DNA of 64,000 bases from Eutypa lata (Eukaryota > Ascomycota > Sordariomycetes > Xylariales > Diatrypaceae). A program made the position numbers and the translations under genes. The stretch covers positions 1,240,001 to 1,304,000 of the forward strand of contig JAKULF010000008.1 in assembly GCA_022661535.1 (NCBI GenBank). Reading direction: 5' to 3'. The notes under the pieces are model-generated. The model was not told the DNA's origin and searched no databases. It saw nothing but the letters and a program-made list of their open reading frames with translations. Within the stretch, counting starts at the first letter, position 1. Every line of letters begins with the position of its first letter. Below are positions 22,086 through 34,017 of the stretch, in pieces.

Positions 22086-23281
22086 GTCTATATGAAGTCA
22101 GTTTAAGCTCGCTCATATTGAGTCATGTAGATATCATCAAAAAGAAAAGAAGAAAGAAGAAAAGCAGACGGTGACTGACTTCAAGTGGTAGAAACTAGGT
22201 AGGTAGAGTGAGTTGCTAGTTGACAGTGGCACAATGCTAAAAGTAGCCAGTATGAGGAGGCTCCTCACGTAGGACCTCCAAGGTACTGAATTGTGTTGGC
22301 GTGAAAAGTTGTTTAGAAGCAAAAGATGCTTTTAGTTGGTAAGCTGATTCATAAATTCTTTGAGAAGGACATTGCGTGGTTTTCCTTGCCCTACGAGTGG
22401 AGAAGGGATGGGTTGATGGGTTGCGTGGCTGGATAATCTGGGCAGTTACGCTTCAACTTAGGTATGAAATATTCAAATTCTGTAGGTAGCGTAAGAAACG
22501 AGAGATCTCAAAGAAGAACGCGAAGGAAGTGGCGATTGCAAGAATTATCTCTAGTAGTAGAAGTAGGATGTTCTAACCATGATATTGCTGATAAATTGAA
22601 ATCTAAGTGTGAGTGAGTGAAAAAGTAAGAAGAGAAGGTAGGTTTCTTCTATGTAATTCCAGTGGCTGTGGGCAACCAAGTCGTCTGAATATTGGTTATC
22701 GATTGCTTTATTGAAGCCGACGACCTCGTGGACTTGTGCAGAGTTTGAGACTCTGTACGGAGGGATGTGTGAATAAAACTGAATGTTTAGGGTACTAATA
22801 AGATATTGGTGTTTGACGGATTGGGGCTCCTTAGAAGGAGTAATGAGACCAAGAGAGCTTTAAGCTGCGTAGACGGGTAGGAACACCAGCGCATACGTAG
22901 ATTCTAGTTCCGAGGTGACATTAGGTAGGTAGAGAATACTGATGGAGTTCATGTATTCTACTATCTGAGATAGTAAGAGGCAAGAACGATGCCCAGCTTT
23001 TGCTGATATTGTTGAAGATTGATAGTTGCTAGGTTATATGTGATGACTTGAAGTTTACCTTGACTGAAAGTAATGCGCATGGCTCTTTCTTTCAAAGCAT
23101 ACCTTGTCATATACTATGCAACATTTCAAAAGGTAAATAAACACCTAAGTTATATTTTCATAGCTAATATTAGCTAATAACTAACACTAAAGTTTCCAAA
23201 GAACGAAAATACCAATAACCCTGCTTTGATTCGTAGTCTAAGTAGAAAGTAAGAAATGTAGCCGATACTTCACATATCCCA
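22086..23281. other. Intergenic, promoter region of the GTPase gene
   Basis: About 1.2 kb without a supported gene. It contains short TAGGTAGGTA motifs (near 22196 and 22923) and AT-rich sequence. Confidence 0.5.
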
Positions 23282-24226
23282 TCAAGGAATGAAGACAATC
23301 CGCCCCTTCCTCGCCAATTCCTTATCATTCCAAGCCTTCTCTATGTCTTTGAGCGGGACCGTCTGAGCTTCCAACAACTCCCAAGACGCCGTTTTCTCCA
23401 CCAGAGCAGGCAGCTCCTCCGCCAGCGCCGACACCCTCCACGCGCCGGGCGCCGCACCCCGAATGGTGAGGTCGTAAGACCGGAGCAGCACAGACGGGAC
23501 AGGAAGGGCAGTCTGACCCGAGAGACCCCCGATCATAACGTACTGCACGGGCTTGTCCGCGTCTATGGACGACAACAGGTGCACCGCCGCCTCCCCGTAC
23601 ACATAGTCGAGAATGACATCGGGCGCCTCGCTGTCCACCAGTTTCGAGAAGTCCGTCTCGGTCACCGGGTCCCGGAGCACGATCCGCTCGTCGAGGCCGT
23701 CGAGGCGCTCGAGCGTCGCCGCATTCCGCGCGACCCCGATGACTTTTCCCGCGCCGAGCTCCCGCGCCGCGCGGGCCGCGAGTCGCCCGCTGCCGCTCGT
23801 GGCGCCGAGGATGAGGACCGTGAAGTCCTTGGGCAAGTTGTCAGTGCGCTGGGTGATGGCCATCCAGCTGCTCATGGCGGGGTTGAGGCTGGCGGCGAAG
23901 CGGGCGGGGTCGACGCCGTCGGGCAGGGGGTACGCGCTCTTCTTGTCGACGTTGATGCGCTCGGCGTAGGTCCCGAAGCCCGGCTTCAGGCTGAGCACGT
24001 AGTACAGCTTTCCCGTGGGCTCGTGGCGGCCGACGCAGTCGAGGCCGACGATGTGGGGGAGCTCCCGTGCCGAGTAGTGCCCCCCCGCGGCGCGGGACCG
24101 GATCACCTGGTGCAGGCCCGCTGCCAAGACCCGGAGTTGGAGCTGGCCTTCGGAGGGCGCCGGGAGCTCTTCCACGGCTGTGTAGCGGGGTCCTTCGGAC
24201 CAGTTGTTCACTTGTGCGCGATGCAT
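23282..24226 (-). CDS. Medium-chain dehydrogenase/reductase (quinone oxidoreductase-like)
   Basis: A single exon of 314 residues from the ATG at 24226 (MHRAQVNNW); the open frame extends 50 codons upstream, but that part is not conserved-looking. The N-terminal GroES-like half has PHIVGLDCVGRHEPTGKLYY. The Rossmann half has VLILGATSGSGRLAARAA, an NADP(H)-binding Gly-rich loop of the AxxGxxG class used by quinone-reductase-type MDRs, and LDYVYGEAAVHLL. It ends at the usual family position (KDIEKAWNDKELARKGRIVF). I see no structural-zinc cysteine cluster, so a zinc-independent NADPH-dependent reductase is likely. The substrate is unknown. The gene is much richer in GC than its flanks. Confidence 0.88.
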   Translation of the reverse strand: MHRAQVNNWSEGPRYTAVEELPAPSEGQLQLRVLAAGLHQVIRSRAAGGHYSARELPHIVGLDCVGRHEPTGKLYYVLSLKPGFGTYAERINVDKKSAYPLPDGVDPARFAASLNPAMSSWMAITQRTDNLPKDFTVLILGATSGSGRLAARAARELGAGKVIGVARNAATLERLDGLDERIVLRDPVTETDFSKLVDSEAPDVILDYVYGEAAVHLLSSIDADKPVQYVMIGGLSGQTALPVPSVLLRSYDLTIRGAAPGAWRVSALAEELPALVEKTASWELLEAQTVPLKDIEKAWNDKELARKGRIVFIP

Positions 24227-24365
24227 CTTTGGAGGTGGGCTGTTGGTTGTTATCAAAAGAGTAAATACAGTGTTAGAGCTGGTTGGAATGAGTTGTAAAT
24301 CGTTGTAGTCATTGGCACTTATATTGGGAGTTATGAAGCTGACTAGATGGGTGCTTGGCACGGTC

Positions 24366-24373
24366 CTTATATA
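24366..24373 (-). promoter_or_regulatory. TATA box of the MDR gene
   Basis: TATATAAG on the minus strand, about 140 bases upstream of the ATG at 24226. Its position fits a fungal core promoter and also argues against the longer N-terminal frame being translated. Confidence 0.5.
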
Positions 24374-25456
24374 CACAAATTGAGCCTACTCCGTACAAGA
24401 GTACGGATAGTTGGGTAGTTTAGTTCGGCGCCGAATAAAAAGCTCGGCTTCGGCTTTGAAATTGGTTGGGTCCCGATACTTTATTGAGCCCCGACCCGAT
24501 ATCATTGGCTTCGTATAAATAAACTACAGTGGCATTGAGCGGGAGGGAGATCTTTCAAACCCAAAATTCTATTGGACTCTATCAAGCCACTGCATGCAAG
24601 GAATCCTTTGGCCCTTATTTCTCACTGTTCCTGCGAACAATGTCCAATAACAAGACTACCTTGCTAAACCTTCCGTTGAGCAAGGAGGTACGCAATTCGC
24701 ATGGCTCGCACCATGTAAGATTAGGTTCAGATCCTTGGCTTTACTGGCTACTTAGGCGGTCAAACATCTAACGTGTCGGGACCGGACGAAAATAATACTA
24801 GGCAACATTTAAGGGGGCACAATGCTGACGGATCCTCCGGAACCTCAACAAAATTCCACCTAAATGCCGTGGAAACGAGCAAATGGTGATCAGCTCATAT
24901 GGAAGCCATGCAAATATGGGGTTTCACTTGTTCAAATCCCGCTTCCCTGAGAAAGAGATGGCATGACCATTGAAATCGTCTTGCAGATGTCACTAACTAA
25001 CCTAAAGATAAAGCCGTTATGGTCAGCCTTGCATCAGACAACCAACCACCGACCATGCCCCCGCTACGCCTTACTGCTGAGCTTATAATGATGAAATTGG
25101 AAGTTTTGGCATACGATGAATGTATTGGCTCCAGAGGTTCCTGCTAATTCGAGTACGCGAGGCATAGGCTATACGAAAGCCGATGAGGCCTGTAATAAAG
25201 GATCTAGAACTCGTACTTAATGGACATGAGCTATATGACTCAGTTATATGTAATTAGACCGATGTTTCGGCAACCTGTCGCTTGAGTAACAAACAGGAGC
25301 CAACATAGGATAGAAGACTTGGAAATAGGGACCATGCCCTGTCTGTCATCACAGCATTTTGGCACGTAGAACTTCACATTCGTCAAGATCATTAAACACA
25401 GTTTTTGCTATTAGACCAAGAACTTATATATTAGGTTTATGATTACAGCGCTTAGC
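24374..25456. other. Intergenic, no gene seen
   Basis: About 1.1 kb of non-coding-looking sequence. A GTTCAAATCC string at about 24928 resembles a tRNA B box, but no cloverleaf can be built around it. Confidence 0.5.
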
Positions 25457-25738
25457 TTAGAACACGCCGAAGTAGACCGTAGTAGCTAATACCACCCCGA
25501 ACAGCGGCCCCACAGCCGTCCGCGCATCCCTCCCGGGAACCCCACCTGCAGAAACAGGAGGCGGGTGTCCATGCGGCGAGGGCGGACGCGGATGTGAGGT
25601 CGCAGTCGGAGTCGCAGTCGCAGTCGGCTGTCTGCTTGCGACGCCACTAGAACTCGAGGCGCTCGTGCCATTACCAGCATCACTACCGCTACCAACCGTC
25701 TCCCCGGCATCATCATCGCCACCACACGCGTCGTCATC
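25457..25738 (-). other. GPI-anchor-like tail in frame after the epimerase stop codon
   Basis: Directly downstream of the TAG at 25741-25739, and in the same frame, 93 sense codons run to a TAA at 25459-25457. They encode an acidic DDDACGGDDD start, a Ser/Thr/Ala/Pro-rich stretch and then a hydrophobic end (GPLFGVVLATTVYFGVF). This is the layout of a GPI-anchored protein's C-terminus. The codons are GC-rich like the epimerase and unlike the flanking DNA. It could be reached by stop readthrough or by an intron that removes the TAG. Otherwise it is a tail recently lost to a nonsense mutation, or an artefact of sequencing error. Confidence 0.6.
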
Positions 25739-27113
25739 CTAAGACGACGAGGAGGAGGAGGCGGTAGAGTTGATGCTGAAGACGTAGCTAGCCTGCAGGA
25801 CGTAGGGGTCGCCTCCCGGGCCGAAGACCTGCTTGGCCTCGCGGCCCCACTCGGGGTGGTTGATGCCGTCGATCCAGTCCTCGACCTCGAGCACGACGCA
25901 GCCGTGCTGCTCGACGACGGGCGCGAAGTCCGGGTTGTCCGACCCCTGGTGCTCCGACTTGACCGGCCACGACCCGTCTTGCGAGTTGCAGCTGTACACC
26001 TGGAACGCCTCCTGGTCCGTGTACACGTCGATCTGGATCCCCGACCACGCCGAGTGCAGCGTCGCGACGGGCCCGGACGTCCGCCAGTCGTAGGGAGCGG
26101 GCCGGTTCACGAGCCAGCAGTTGTCTACAGGAAAGGGAAAATCGGGTTAGCGCATGCAATTGCTTTCTCGAGTTGCCTTCATTTCATGGGTTTGCTTGTG
26201 TCACATTAGGTAAGAGGAATTGGACTGGTTAGAAGATAGCGAGAAGACAATGCCAGGTGAGCTTACCGTATCCCGTGCAGTTGAAACCGCAGTTGCCGTC
26301 GGCCTCGGGCTTGCCCAGGTCGGCGCCGAGCTGCTTGGGCGCGGACCAGAAGTCGTTGACGGAGCCGGCCTCGTTGGCGAGGATGTCGCCGGTGGGGATG
26401 AGGATATTATCGACGCCGACGCGCTGCCCGCTGTAGGGCAAGTAGAGGGTGTGGTTCAGCGCGTTGTTGGTCTCGTTGTTGCCGAAGCCGTCCAGGTTCC
26501 AGTACGCGTGGCTGCTGAGCATGATGGGCGTCTTCTTGGTCGTCGCGATGGCCACCATCTTGAGGTCCCAGGCGGCGCCGTGCACGGTGTAGGTGACGTA
26601 GGAGATGACCTCGCCGGGGAAGCCCTCCTTGCCGTCCGGGTCCACGATCGAGAACGTGATGCTGTCCGCGGTGTGGGCGACGACGGTGAAGTTGCGGTAG
26701 TCCCAGCCGTCGGGCCCGCCGTGCAGCGTGTCGGCGCCGTCGTTCTCGTTCGGCTCCACCTGGTACGCCGCCCCGTCGATCTCGAACGTGCTGTTCTTGA
26801 TGCGGTTCGCGTAGCGCCCGGGCACGCTGCCGAAGTGCGGATGGTCGTCCGGGTTCTCGTAGGCCGTCGCGTTGTCCCACCCCACGATGATGTCCCGCTC
26901 GATCCCGTACTGGTCCTTGAGCAGGAGCTTCGTGATGGCCGCGCCGTAGGGGATGAAGGCCGCCTGGATCTCGTCCGTCTTGATCCAGTAGAAGCCGTCC
27001 TGGTCAGGGCCTAGCGTGTCATTGCTACTCCTCTTAGTGCTGCTGGCAGGCTGCGCTGAAGCAATTGGGAGCAGGAGAGCCCCCAATGTGGCAAGGTAAG
27101 GGTTGACACGCAT
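25739..27113 (-). CDS. Secreted aldose 1-epimerase (galactose mutarotase)
   Basis: Two exons, 27113-26267 and 26124-25739, encode 410 residues up to a TAG. A signal peptide covers about residues 1-20 (MRVNPYLATLGALLLPIASA), and several N-glycosylation sites follow. The family's motifs appear in order: FIPYGAAITKLLL, HFGSVPGRYANRI, DTLHGGPDGWDYRNF, then MLSSHAYWNLDGF, which carries the catalytic-type His. Later come LIPTGDI and GCVVLEVEDWIDGINHPEWG, with a Glu at the position of the catalytic base. The enzyme would interconvert alpha and beta anomers of aldoses outside the cell. The last residues are a Ser run (STASSSSSS) that stops abruptly at TAG. A GPI-type tail lies in the same frame just beyond it. 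Confidence 0.88.
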
Positions 27114-27236
27114 GTTTGGGTTCTTTAGTTGTCACCGGTGCACGCGTTTTATTGATGATGTCTTAGCTTTGGGGGGAGAGAAGCCGCGCATAAGAATAGG
27201 GGAAGCCCAGAAGTAAACGAACGAGGAATTCACCGA

Positions 27237-27244
27237 CTTATATA
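27237..27244 (-). promoter_or_regulatory. TATA box of the epimerase gene
   Basis: TATATAAG on the minus strand about 125 bases upstream of the ATG at 27113, a plausible core-promoter position. Confidence 0.45.
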
Positions 27245-29901
27245 GTTATATGTATATTTGACAGTACCTAGTTATTAACAGACCATCACGCTATGGTATT
27301 CAAGGGACCCTAGGCCGGAGAAACTCCAAAGATGAGAAGAAGCGAGCGTGTTTAGGGAAGTTCGGTGGTCTGGGGATTTATTACTTTAGCCCCGAGTAAT
27401 AAGTAAGTAGCCAAGCTTTTTTGGTAAACTGGGGTATCATTCATGGACAATCTGCGGCTTCTCCACCTCATGGGGAAAGTTGGGGTAACGACGTAAGTGG
27501 TGGTTGGCTGATGATGATATTACTGTTCCTTCTGTGCATGGGTATTTACAGCGAGAGTGGACCTTAAGGTGAGCGGGTCATGTCGGATGGAACGTGTAAA
27601 TTGAATGCTACGATGCGGTGGAACGATAGAAGAATCCTACAGCTTCGTGTCTGCTGCGTGTTTTGTTAGTAGGTAATGTTGACAATAACCATGCCTTGGA
27701 ATGAGGACTGGTTCCTGGATAAGAGGGGTCATCAGACTCTTGTCTCAACTCATACCAGAAACTCTAAATCATGGTTTATACGTCACGGCGACCCGAGGAA
27801 TTGGCTCACGTATAGACATAGCTAAGAATCTAAGGCTGCCTCTTATCTAGTGCTCCGACGAAAGTTGTAATTGGACCTCGACTATGCAACTAGAAACAGA
27901 GAGCTCGTTTTGAACCTCGACATGTTAGCCATGTTAACGCTGCTACTTTGGAGCTGCTCAAGCTTTAGTTAACTAGTTATTCGTTTTCGTTCGATGGTAC
28001 CTTCATCCAAAGTTTGTGTTCGGCCGAATAACTAGATGAGCTCGATTCGCCAATTACTAGATTGTATACTTCGCAGAGGTATTTGTGCTCTCGTGATGAG
28101 ATCCGGGCCGACATGACGTGCTGTAAGCAAACCTGCAGATCGTCATTGGAAAATCCCAGCCTCCCCTGCTTGCCTGCGCTTTCTTTCCCTCAGCTCATGT
28201 GCCTTGCAGCAACGACAACACTCCCCTCTCCCTCCTGCACAAGCATAACTCGCCTTGTATTACCGCAAGAATCTAGAGGTATATGCCATATTGGATTGAT
28301 GAAAGTTCTAATGCAGTTTCAAGTTATTTAACCCGTATGCTGATAGCATATTGATAAAAAGATTGAGCTCTATACTTCTGAGTGAAATTCCCTCTCCCTA
28401 TCCGGTAAGACGTTAGGTACATGTTAAAGCTCTACATGTAGTTAACGATCGATTGGTGCGGAAGTGGCTTTCCATAGCGGCCGGTAAGCTTTCCCCCAGC
28501 TCATCATCTCATCTCCTCAATGCGGGGTAGGGCTGTTAGGCACATTATACCGACTTAAGAGGCTTTTGGTGTGCAAGGGGGCACAAAAGTTATGCAGAAA
28601 CAGGTCTACCGCCCGTTTCCTGGAGAAACCCGTAAAACCCCCCGCATCTTTGCGGTTTTGAACGGGTAATGCCGCCTGTTTGTGCTGTCTCTGGTTATAA
28701 TCGGGCCTGGTTAGTTGTAGTAACGAAAACGTGCCCTGAAGACGGGACACCAGTCTCTGTCTGAAGAAAGCCGCAGTTACATACATAGATAGTGTAGCAA
28801 AGAGAGACCTAAAATTCCCATTCAATAAGGCATCACAGTTGGAAAATTGCTCCGGTTACATATGTATCAAGCATTATTTCTTTTTTATTAGCCCAAGTAA
28901 CAACACATTACGTAGAAACACCTGGGTAACCCGAATCTGATTGAACCACCCACAACTCACTAACTAGCGGAGCCCCGCAGACAACTCGAGACCGCGTTAC
29001 ACAGCACTACGGAGACAGTCACGAGAGTCTCTCGGCCAGGAATTTCGCCGAACACTCCAGGGATGTCATCCAGGCTTTACGCAGGTAGTTAGATCTAGGT
29101 AGTATGTAGGTAGGTAGGTTGGTTGCGGCCTGGATGGTCAGTTGGCTTAGCTGATGAAGGCGACAGTGACGTCTGTCGCCCGGCTCTCGGTAACGAATGA
29201 ATGGCCGTGGTTGAGCTTTCTATTGCATGCATACCTTACCTAACTTACTAAAACTTGAGGCTCCTTACCACTTCAAGTAGCCGAGATCCCTTCACGAACC
29301 AATAATTCAGACCAAGTTAGGCATACAATTTGATAGTGTGGTTTTGGCTACGATCGTTGGTTTTATCCAAGTATTTTAAACATACACAAGTCGCCAGCTG
29401 CAAAGAACAAAGAAGCCAGGGAGTACGTAGTTTCCAGCATATAGCCCTAGGTAGCTAGTACATAAGCGAGCATGTCACTACCTACTACCTAAGTAGGTAT
29501 GAATGAGTACCCCGACCATGTTTAAGTGCTCGGTGAAATCCTCAATAGCATATGTACTGTCATCGGGCCGTTCAGGTAAACGGCCTTAAATAACTACCAC
29601 CAATGTTGGAGATGCTGTTCGAAATTGAAGACCTACACATCTCATCTGCGTCTTTCTTACTGACCGTAACATTCAAGTATCAAACGGGTTGTTTTTTGAA
29701 ACATATGTAGTATTGAATGCTGAACAGGCCGGTACTCCCGCGTTTACAACTCTAACCCTATACACAAACTATTGCTCGCCTACCTAGGCAGGTATGTAGC
29801 GCGTCGTCGATGCTCTTCAGTAGACTGACTACTATCTCCAACCTCACTCACTCACCCCCTCTTCTCCCTAGTACATGGATTGACACAACGAAATCAATCA
29901 A
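27245..29901. other. Intergenic, no gene seen
   Basis: About 2.6 kb with no supported gene. It holds a 92-bp imperfect nested hairpin (28594-28685) and several GTAG/CTAC motifs around 29095-29120 and 29450-29500. Frames such as 28062-28331 and 28517-28825 show no protein features. Confidence 0.5.
28594..28685. repeat. Imperfect nested inverted repeat
   Basis: The left arm GCAGAAACAGG...CCCGTT (28594-28616) pairs with the right arm AACGGG...CCTGTTTGTGC (28661-28685). Inside it an inner hairpin runs from AAAACC (28634-28639) to GGTTTT (28654-28659), with GCA-TCTT-TGC at its tip. It could be a degenerate mobile-element fragment or a structured RNA. I cannot assign it. Confidence 0.4.
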
Positions 29902-31641
29902 TCATACGTCGACCAGGTTCTCCTCGTCAGCCGGGCCGTCCGTATCCTTGACCCCCTTGTCGTTCCTCTCCTTGCCCTTGCCCTTGCGCTCGCCGGCGGA
30001 CCGCTGGTAGAACTCCTGGATGATCTTGGCCGGGATGCGGTTGAGCAGTTCCTTGGGGTAGATGCGGAGCAGGCTCCAGGCGATGTCCAGGGAGTCGAAG
30101 ATGGTGCGCTGCTCGTAGGCGCCCTGCGCGACGAACTGCCTCTCGAACTTCTCGAGGAACTCCAGCGACAGCTTGTCCTCGGGCGACAGAGCCTCCTCGC
30201 CGACGACGGCCCTCATGGCGGCTGCGTCACGGCCGATGGCGTACTTGGCATAGAGCTGGTTGGAGACGTCGCCGTGGTCCTTGCGCGTCATGCCCTCTCC
30301 GATGGCGGACTTCATGAGACGGGAGAGCGAGGGCAGCACATTGATGGGCGGGTAGATACCACGGTTGTCAAGCTGACGGTCAACGAAGATCTGACCCTCC
30401 GTAATGTAGCCCGTCAAATCGGGGATGGGGTGAGTGATATCGTCGTTCGGCATGGTAAGAATGGGGATCTGCGTGATGGAACCGTTTCGGCCGGCGACAC
30501 GACCGGCACGTTCGTAGATGGTGGACAAATCCGTGTACATGTAACCAGGGAAACCACGTCGACCGGGCACTTCTTCTCGGGCAGCGGAGACTTCTCGAAG
30601 AGCGTCGCAGTAGGCTGACAGATCGGTAAGAATGACTAGGACGTGCTTCTCGAGCTGGTAGGCGTAGTATTCAGCGGTAGTAAGAGCAAGACGAGGGGTA
30701 ATGATACGTTCGATCCTGTATACATGTTAGTGCTCGGCCACAAGTCTACCAGTAGTATAATGGCACGACGTACGTAGGATCGTTAGCAAGGTTGAGGAAG
30801 AGGGTAACACGTTCCAAACTTCCGTTCTCCTCGAAATCGCGGGTGAAGAATCGAGCGGTCTCCAAGTTGACACCCATGGCAGCGAAAACAATAGAGAAGT
30901 TCTCCTCGTGATCATCGTGTACGCCCTTGTTGGTAGCGCCCTTTTGCTTGACCAAACTGGCCTGTCGACAAATCTGTGCGGCGATTTCGTTATGGGGTAA
31001 ACCGGCGGCAGAGAAGATGGGGATCTTTTGACCACGGGCGATGGAGTTCATGGTGTCGATGGTCGAGATACCGGTCGAAATCATTTCTTCGGGGTATTCC
31101 TAATAACGAACGGGTTATGGTTATATCCTCCACGTCGAGATAAGAAGTAACGTACTCTGGAGAAAGGGTTGATGGGACTACCGTTAATGTCGAGGTAGTC
31201 CTCAGCAAGGACTTTAGGTCCCTTATCAATGGCTCGTCCAGACCCATCGAAGATACGTCCCAGCATATCCTCCGACACACCAAGCTTCAAGCTCTGGCCC
31301 GAAAACTCAACCTTCGTCTTCTTGACATCGATTCCAGATGTACCCTCAAAAACCTGGACGACGGCTCGGTTTCCTATGTAGATGAGGGGGGGCATATCGT
31401 CAGTAATTTGTCGTTATTGTAGGATGCTTCTCGCGCTGTAGGTTCTCTCACCTCGAGCTTCAAGAACTTGACCCGATCTCTCAGTGCCATCAGGAAGCGT
31501 CAAGGTGACGATTTCATTATAGCGGGGAAATTTGACATCTTCCAAAATGACCAGCGGTCCGTTGACACCGCCGATTGTATTGTACCGGAGTCGAGGCACG
31601 ATAGAGTACGACGAGGACTCTCTCGGGTCCGTAGTCGCCAT
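29902..31641 (-). CDS. VMA2: V-type proton ATPase subunit B
   Basis: Four exons: 31641-31452, 31373-31156, 31099-30774 and 30715-29902, giving 515 residues, the normal length for this subunit. It is the non-catalytic nucleotide-binding subunit of the cytosolic V1 sector, which alternates with subunit A in the hexamer that drives proton pumping into vacuoles and endosomes. Diagnostic stretches are [69 protein letters not shown] and [20 protein letters not shown], then [20 protein letters not shown] near the end. The C-terminal tail is Lys/Asp-rich, as in fungal homologues. All junctions preserve frame at conserved protein positions. Confidence 0.97.
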
Positions 31642-33245
31642 GGTGGTCGGTGGAGAGGAGATTTGTCGGAGGTGTGAGATCGGTGGGTTTACCTAGCCAG
31701 CTGGGTGAATGTCTAGAGTAGAAATCTAGATGTCGAGATGTCCAGCTCTAGCTAGGAGAGGCTGGTAGGTTGAATGGTATAGGGTTCGATGGGGGGATGA
31801 GTAGAGAAATGCTAGATGACGATGAATTGCCTTGGAAGCTCCAGCCACGCTGCTGCTATCACTTGACGTTGGGAGCTCCAGCCAACTGCTACTACGTACT
31901 TCACGCTGCAGCTTAGCGTGGCAGGTGTGGGGCTTATCTAACAGCTGCTATCAGCTGACAACACTCTGTAGCTCTAACGTTAGCACTAGATAGTCTCCTA
32001 TTTCACTATTTCATAGGTACCTAGTCTTATCTTCATTGCCCAGCTTTATTCTAGTTAGAAATGAGCTAATCTATAACTTCCCTCTTTCGTAGTTACTTGG
32101 GAATAAATCGGAAAGCAGCTTATTTTGACTTCTATTCTTGAGATGCATTCCTCAATAAGACCTTAGCAACATTTACAAGCTTTCCTTGGCATCGACGAAC
32201 ACATAAACTTTTAACATTGCTTAAGAAACCACCACTAACAATTTTCATAATACATTATATAAAGTTCGCTACTATCTAGCTATGTTGTTTAGAAGCTCTA
32301 TTTCGCCGCAGTCACTTGACTGCTGGCATCCTCACACTTATATTATAAATTTAGGCATCAAATGCATATCATAGATGAAGTTATTAACCACTACATTGGT
32401 TGAATCTCACAGGTTTGGAGTTGCAGATGATCGTCTTATGCTCCGGCCTCGCCAACTAGAAGCACATTAACTCGCTAGGGAAATTATTCGGTGTGCAATA
32501 ATAAATAAAGGTTAAACCATAATTCAATCATTTCTCATCTAGCTCAAGACTACAGTCAAGGCGCTTTAAGTTTAGTATATATTCCTCTCAAAAGTCATGA
32601 CCGCAACCTAGCTAAGGAAATAAGATAGGCTTTCCACTTATGAACCGAGTAAAACATTGGTATTAAACTATATGGTATGCCTTAGGGATTTCTTTTCTTC
32701 AGAATATTGGCACTAATTTACGAGAGTTTATCGGTAAACATTGTCGTATGCAGGTTTTGGGACCTTCAGACCAGTAGCAGGTCAGTTCGTTCCTGAGCTT
32801 ATCAGGCTGTCATGAGAAGATCCTCGTAGCAATATTACATGCCCCTCCTGGCTTCAAAAGTATTGTGGTGGATCCTTACTATATCCTGTAAGCCTGCTCA
32901 TGGTTGTTTCTTTTACCAGGTTTTGGATCTCTATATGATTTTAAGCTAATATTTCTTTATTGAAAGATGTACCCGCCCTATTCATCCATCTCTTGTCCTT
33001 CTCTATCATATGGTTGCGAAGCATGTCATTAGCTACTTAAGTAATTAACTAAAATTTCGACCTTAGGCTTTCATCTATTTTAAATCAGGGGCTACGATCT
33101 TTAAGTTTTACAATGACTTAAAATCCATCTGATTAAGCTATTCATAACTTCCAACCAATACTTACACAAGGTTCAATTTGTATGTGCTTGATCTGATAAT
33201 TTAGCGATATCAAACCTTCCTACAATCCACAGCACCCTTCCTTAT
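31642..33245. other. Intergenic, AT-rich
   Basis: About 1.6 kb with no supported gene. The first 300 bases would hold the V-ATPase promoter; the rest is AT-rich with many stops in all frames. Confidence 0.5.
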
Positions 33246-33253
33246 TATATAAG
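33246..33253 (+). promoter_or_regulatory. Possible TATA box for the 33327 gene
   Basis: TATATAAG occurs 74 bases before the ATG at 33327. The spacing would leave a short leader. Confidence 0.35.
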
Positions 33254-33326
33254 CCCAGTATTATATTGATTGCGCTAAGATATTTCTTCCCCCTTTTCAA
33301 TTTACACCACTATCCTTAATGTCAAA

Positions 33327-34017
33327 ATGACCACTCACCTAATGAAAGCCGAGTCGCCAGAGGCAAGCCTCAAGTTGGATGAACCATCACCTATGCATAT
33401 CCAACGAGATATACCGATGTGAGTATTGTTATCACCTAGCCCGTTTAATTAGGCTTTTACTGACGAATGTCACTTATAGCCTATATGGCGAAGCTGACCT
33501 CCATGATGGTTTTATTGCTCCTTCATTCGGTCAAGGCGATGTTAATTCGTCAGCATATCGATTCGGTCCAGGGGGTCCGCCTATTATCACTTCGCAAAAC
33601 CTCGCAAGCTCCCAAGCCTACCTCCGAGACCCAGACTCGTTGACCCCTTTCAATACCATCGACTATCAGTATCAACTACAGCCGCCGGGACCGATACAGA
33701 CGAGCGCCTATCCACAAACACGCGAAGGGAATCCCGCCAATAGTAGCATATGGGGTGCGGGACATGGAATGAAAGTGGTAGAGCTGCGTCGGAAGAATAA
33801 GGAGCTGCGCCGGAGGTTGAGCCAGACGAAACACCAGCTCATGGAATCTCAGCTCAAGACGGTGCAGATTCGTCAAGCCATCGAATTTGAAGTAGACCTG
33901 GTTTCCGAATTTCTGGAGGAGGCTTTGCAACTAATCGATGCATTTAATGAGTCATATATGTACCTCAAGCTTATTGAAGCGAGGTCCGACAAGATACGAG
34001 AAATCATAGGATGGTAG
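33327..34017 (+). CDS. Small coiled-coil hypothetical protein
   Basis: Two exons, 33327-33418 and 33480-34017, encode 209 residues; the intron has GTGAGT and a TATAG acceptor and joins in phase (DIPI-LYGEADLHDG). The first 120 residues are polar and Pro/Gln/Ser-rich. Residues about 125-205 look helical and coiled-coil-forming, with heptad-like spacing: VVELRRKNKELRRRLSQTK, then a Glu/Leu-rich second helix ending in IREIIGW. There is no DNA-binding basic region typical of bZIP proteins, although the RRKNKELRRRL segment is basic. I do not recognise a family. A start at the in-frame ATG at 33342 is also possible. Confidence 0.65.

Noticed and set aside
23579..24298. 239-codon plus-strand frame
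   Set aside because: Antisense shadow of the GC-rich MDR gene; Arg/Gly/Ala-rich with no motif.
24900..24945. B-box-like GTTCAAATCC
   Set aside because: No acceptor, D or anticodon stems could be formed around it.
25486..25737. 83-codon frame starting MTTRVVAM
   Set aside because: Out-of-frame reading of the GPI-like tail; the frame continuous with the epimerase is the meaningful one.
26220..27014. 264-codon plus-strand frame
   Set aside because: Antisense of the epimerase first exon, Val/Gly/Arg-rich artefact.
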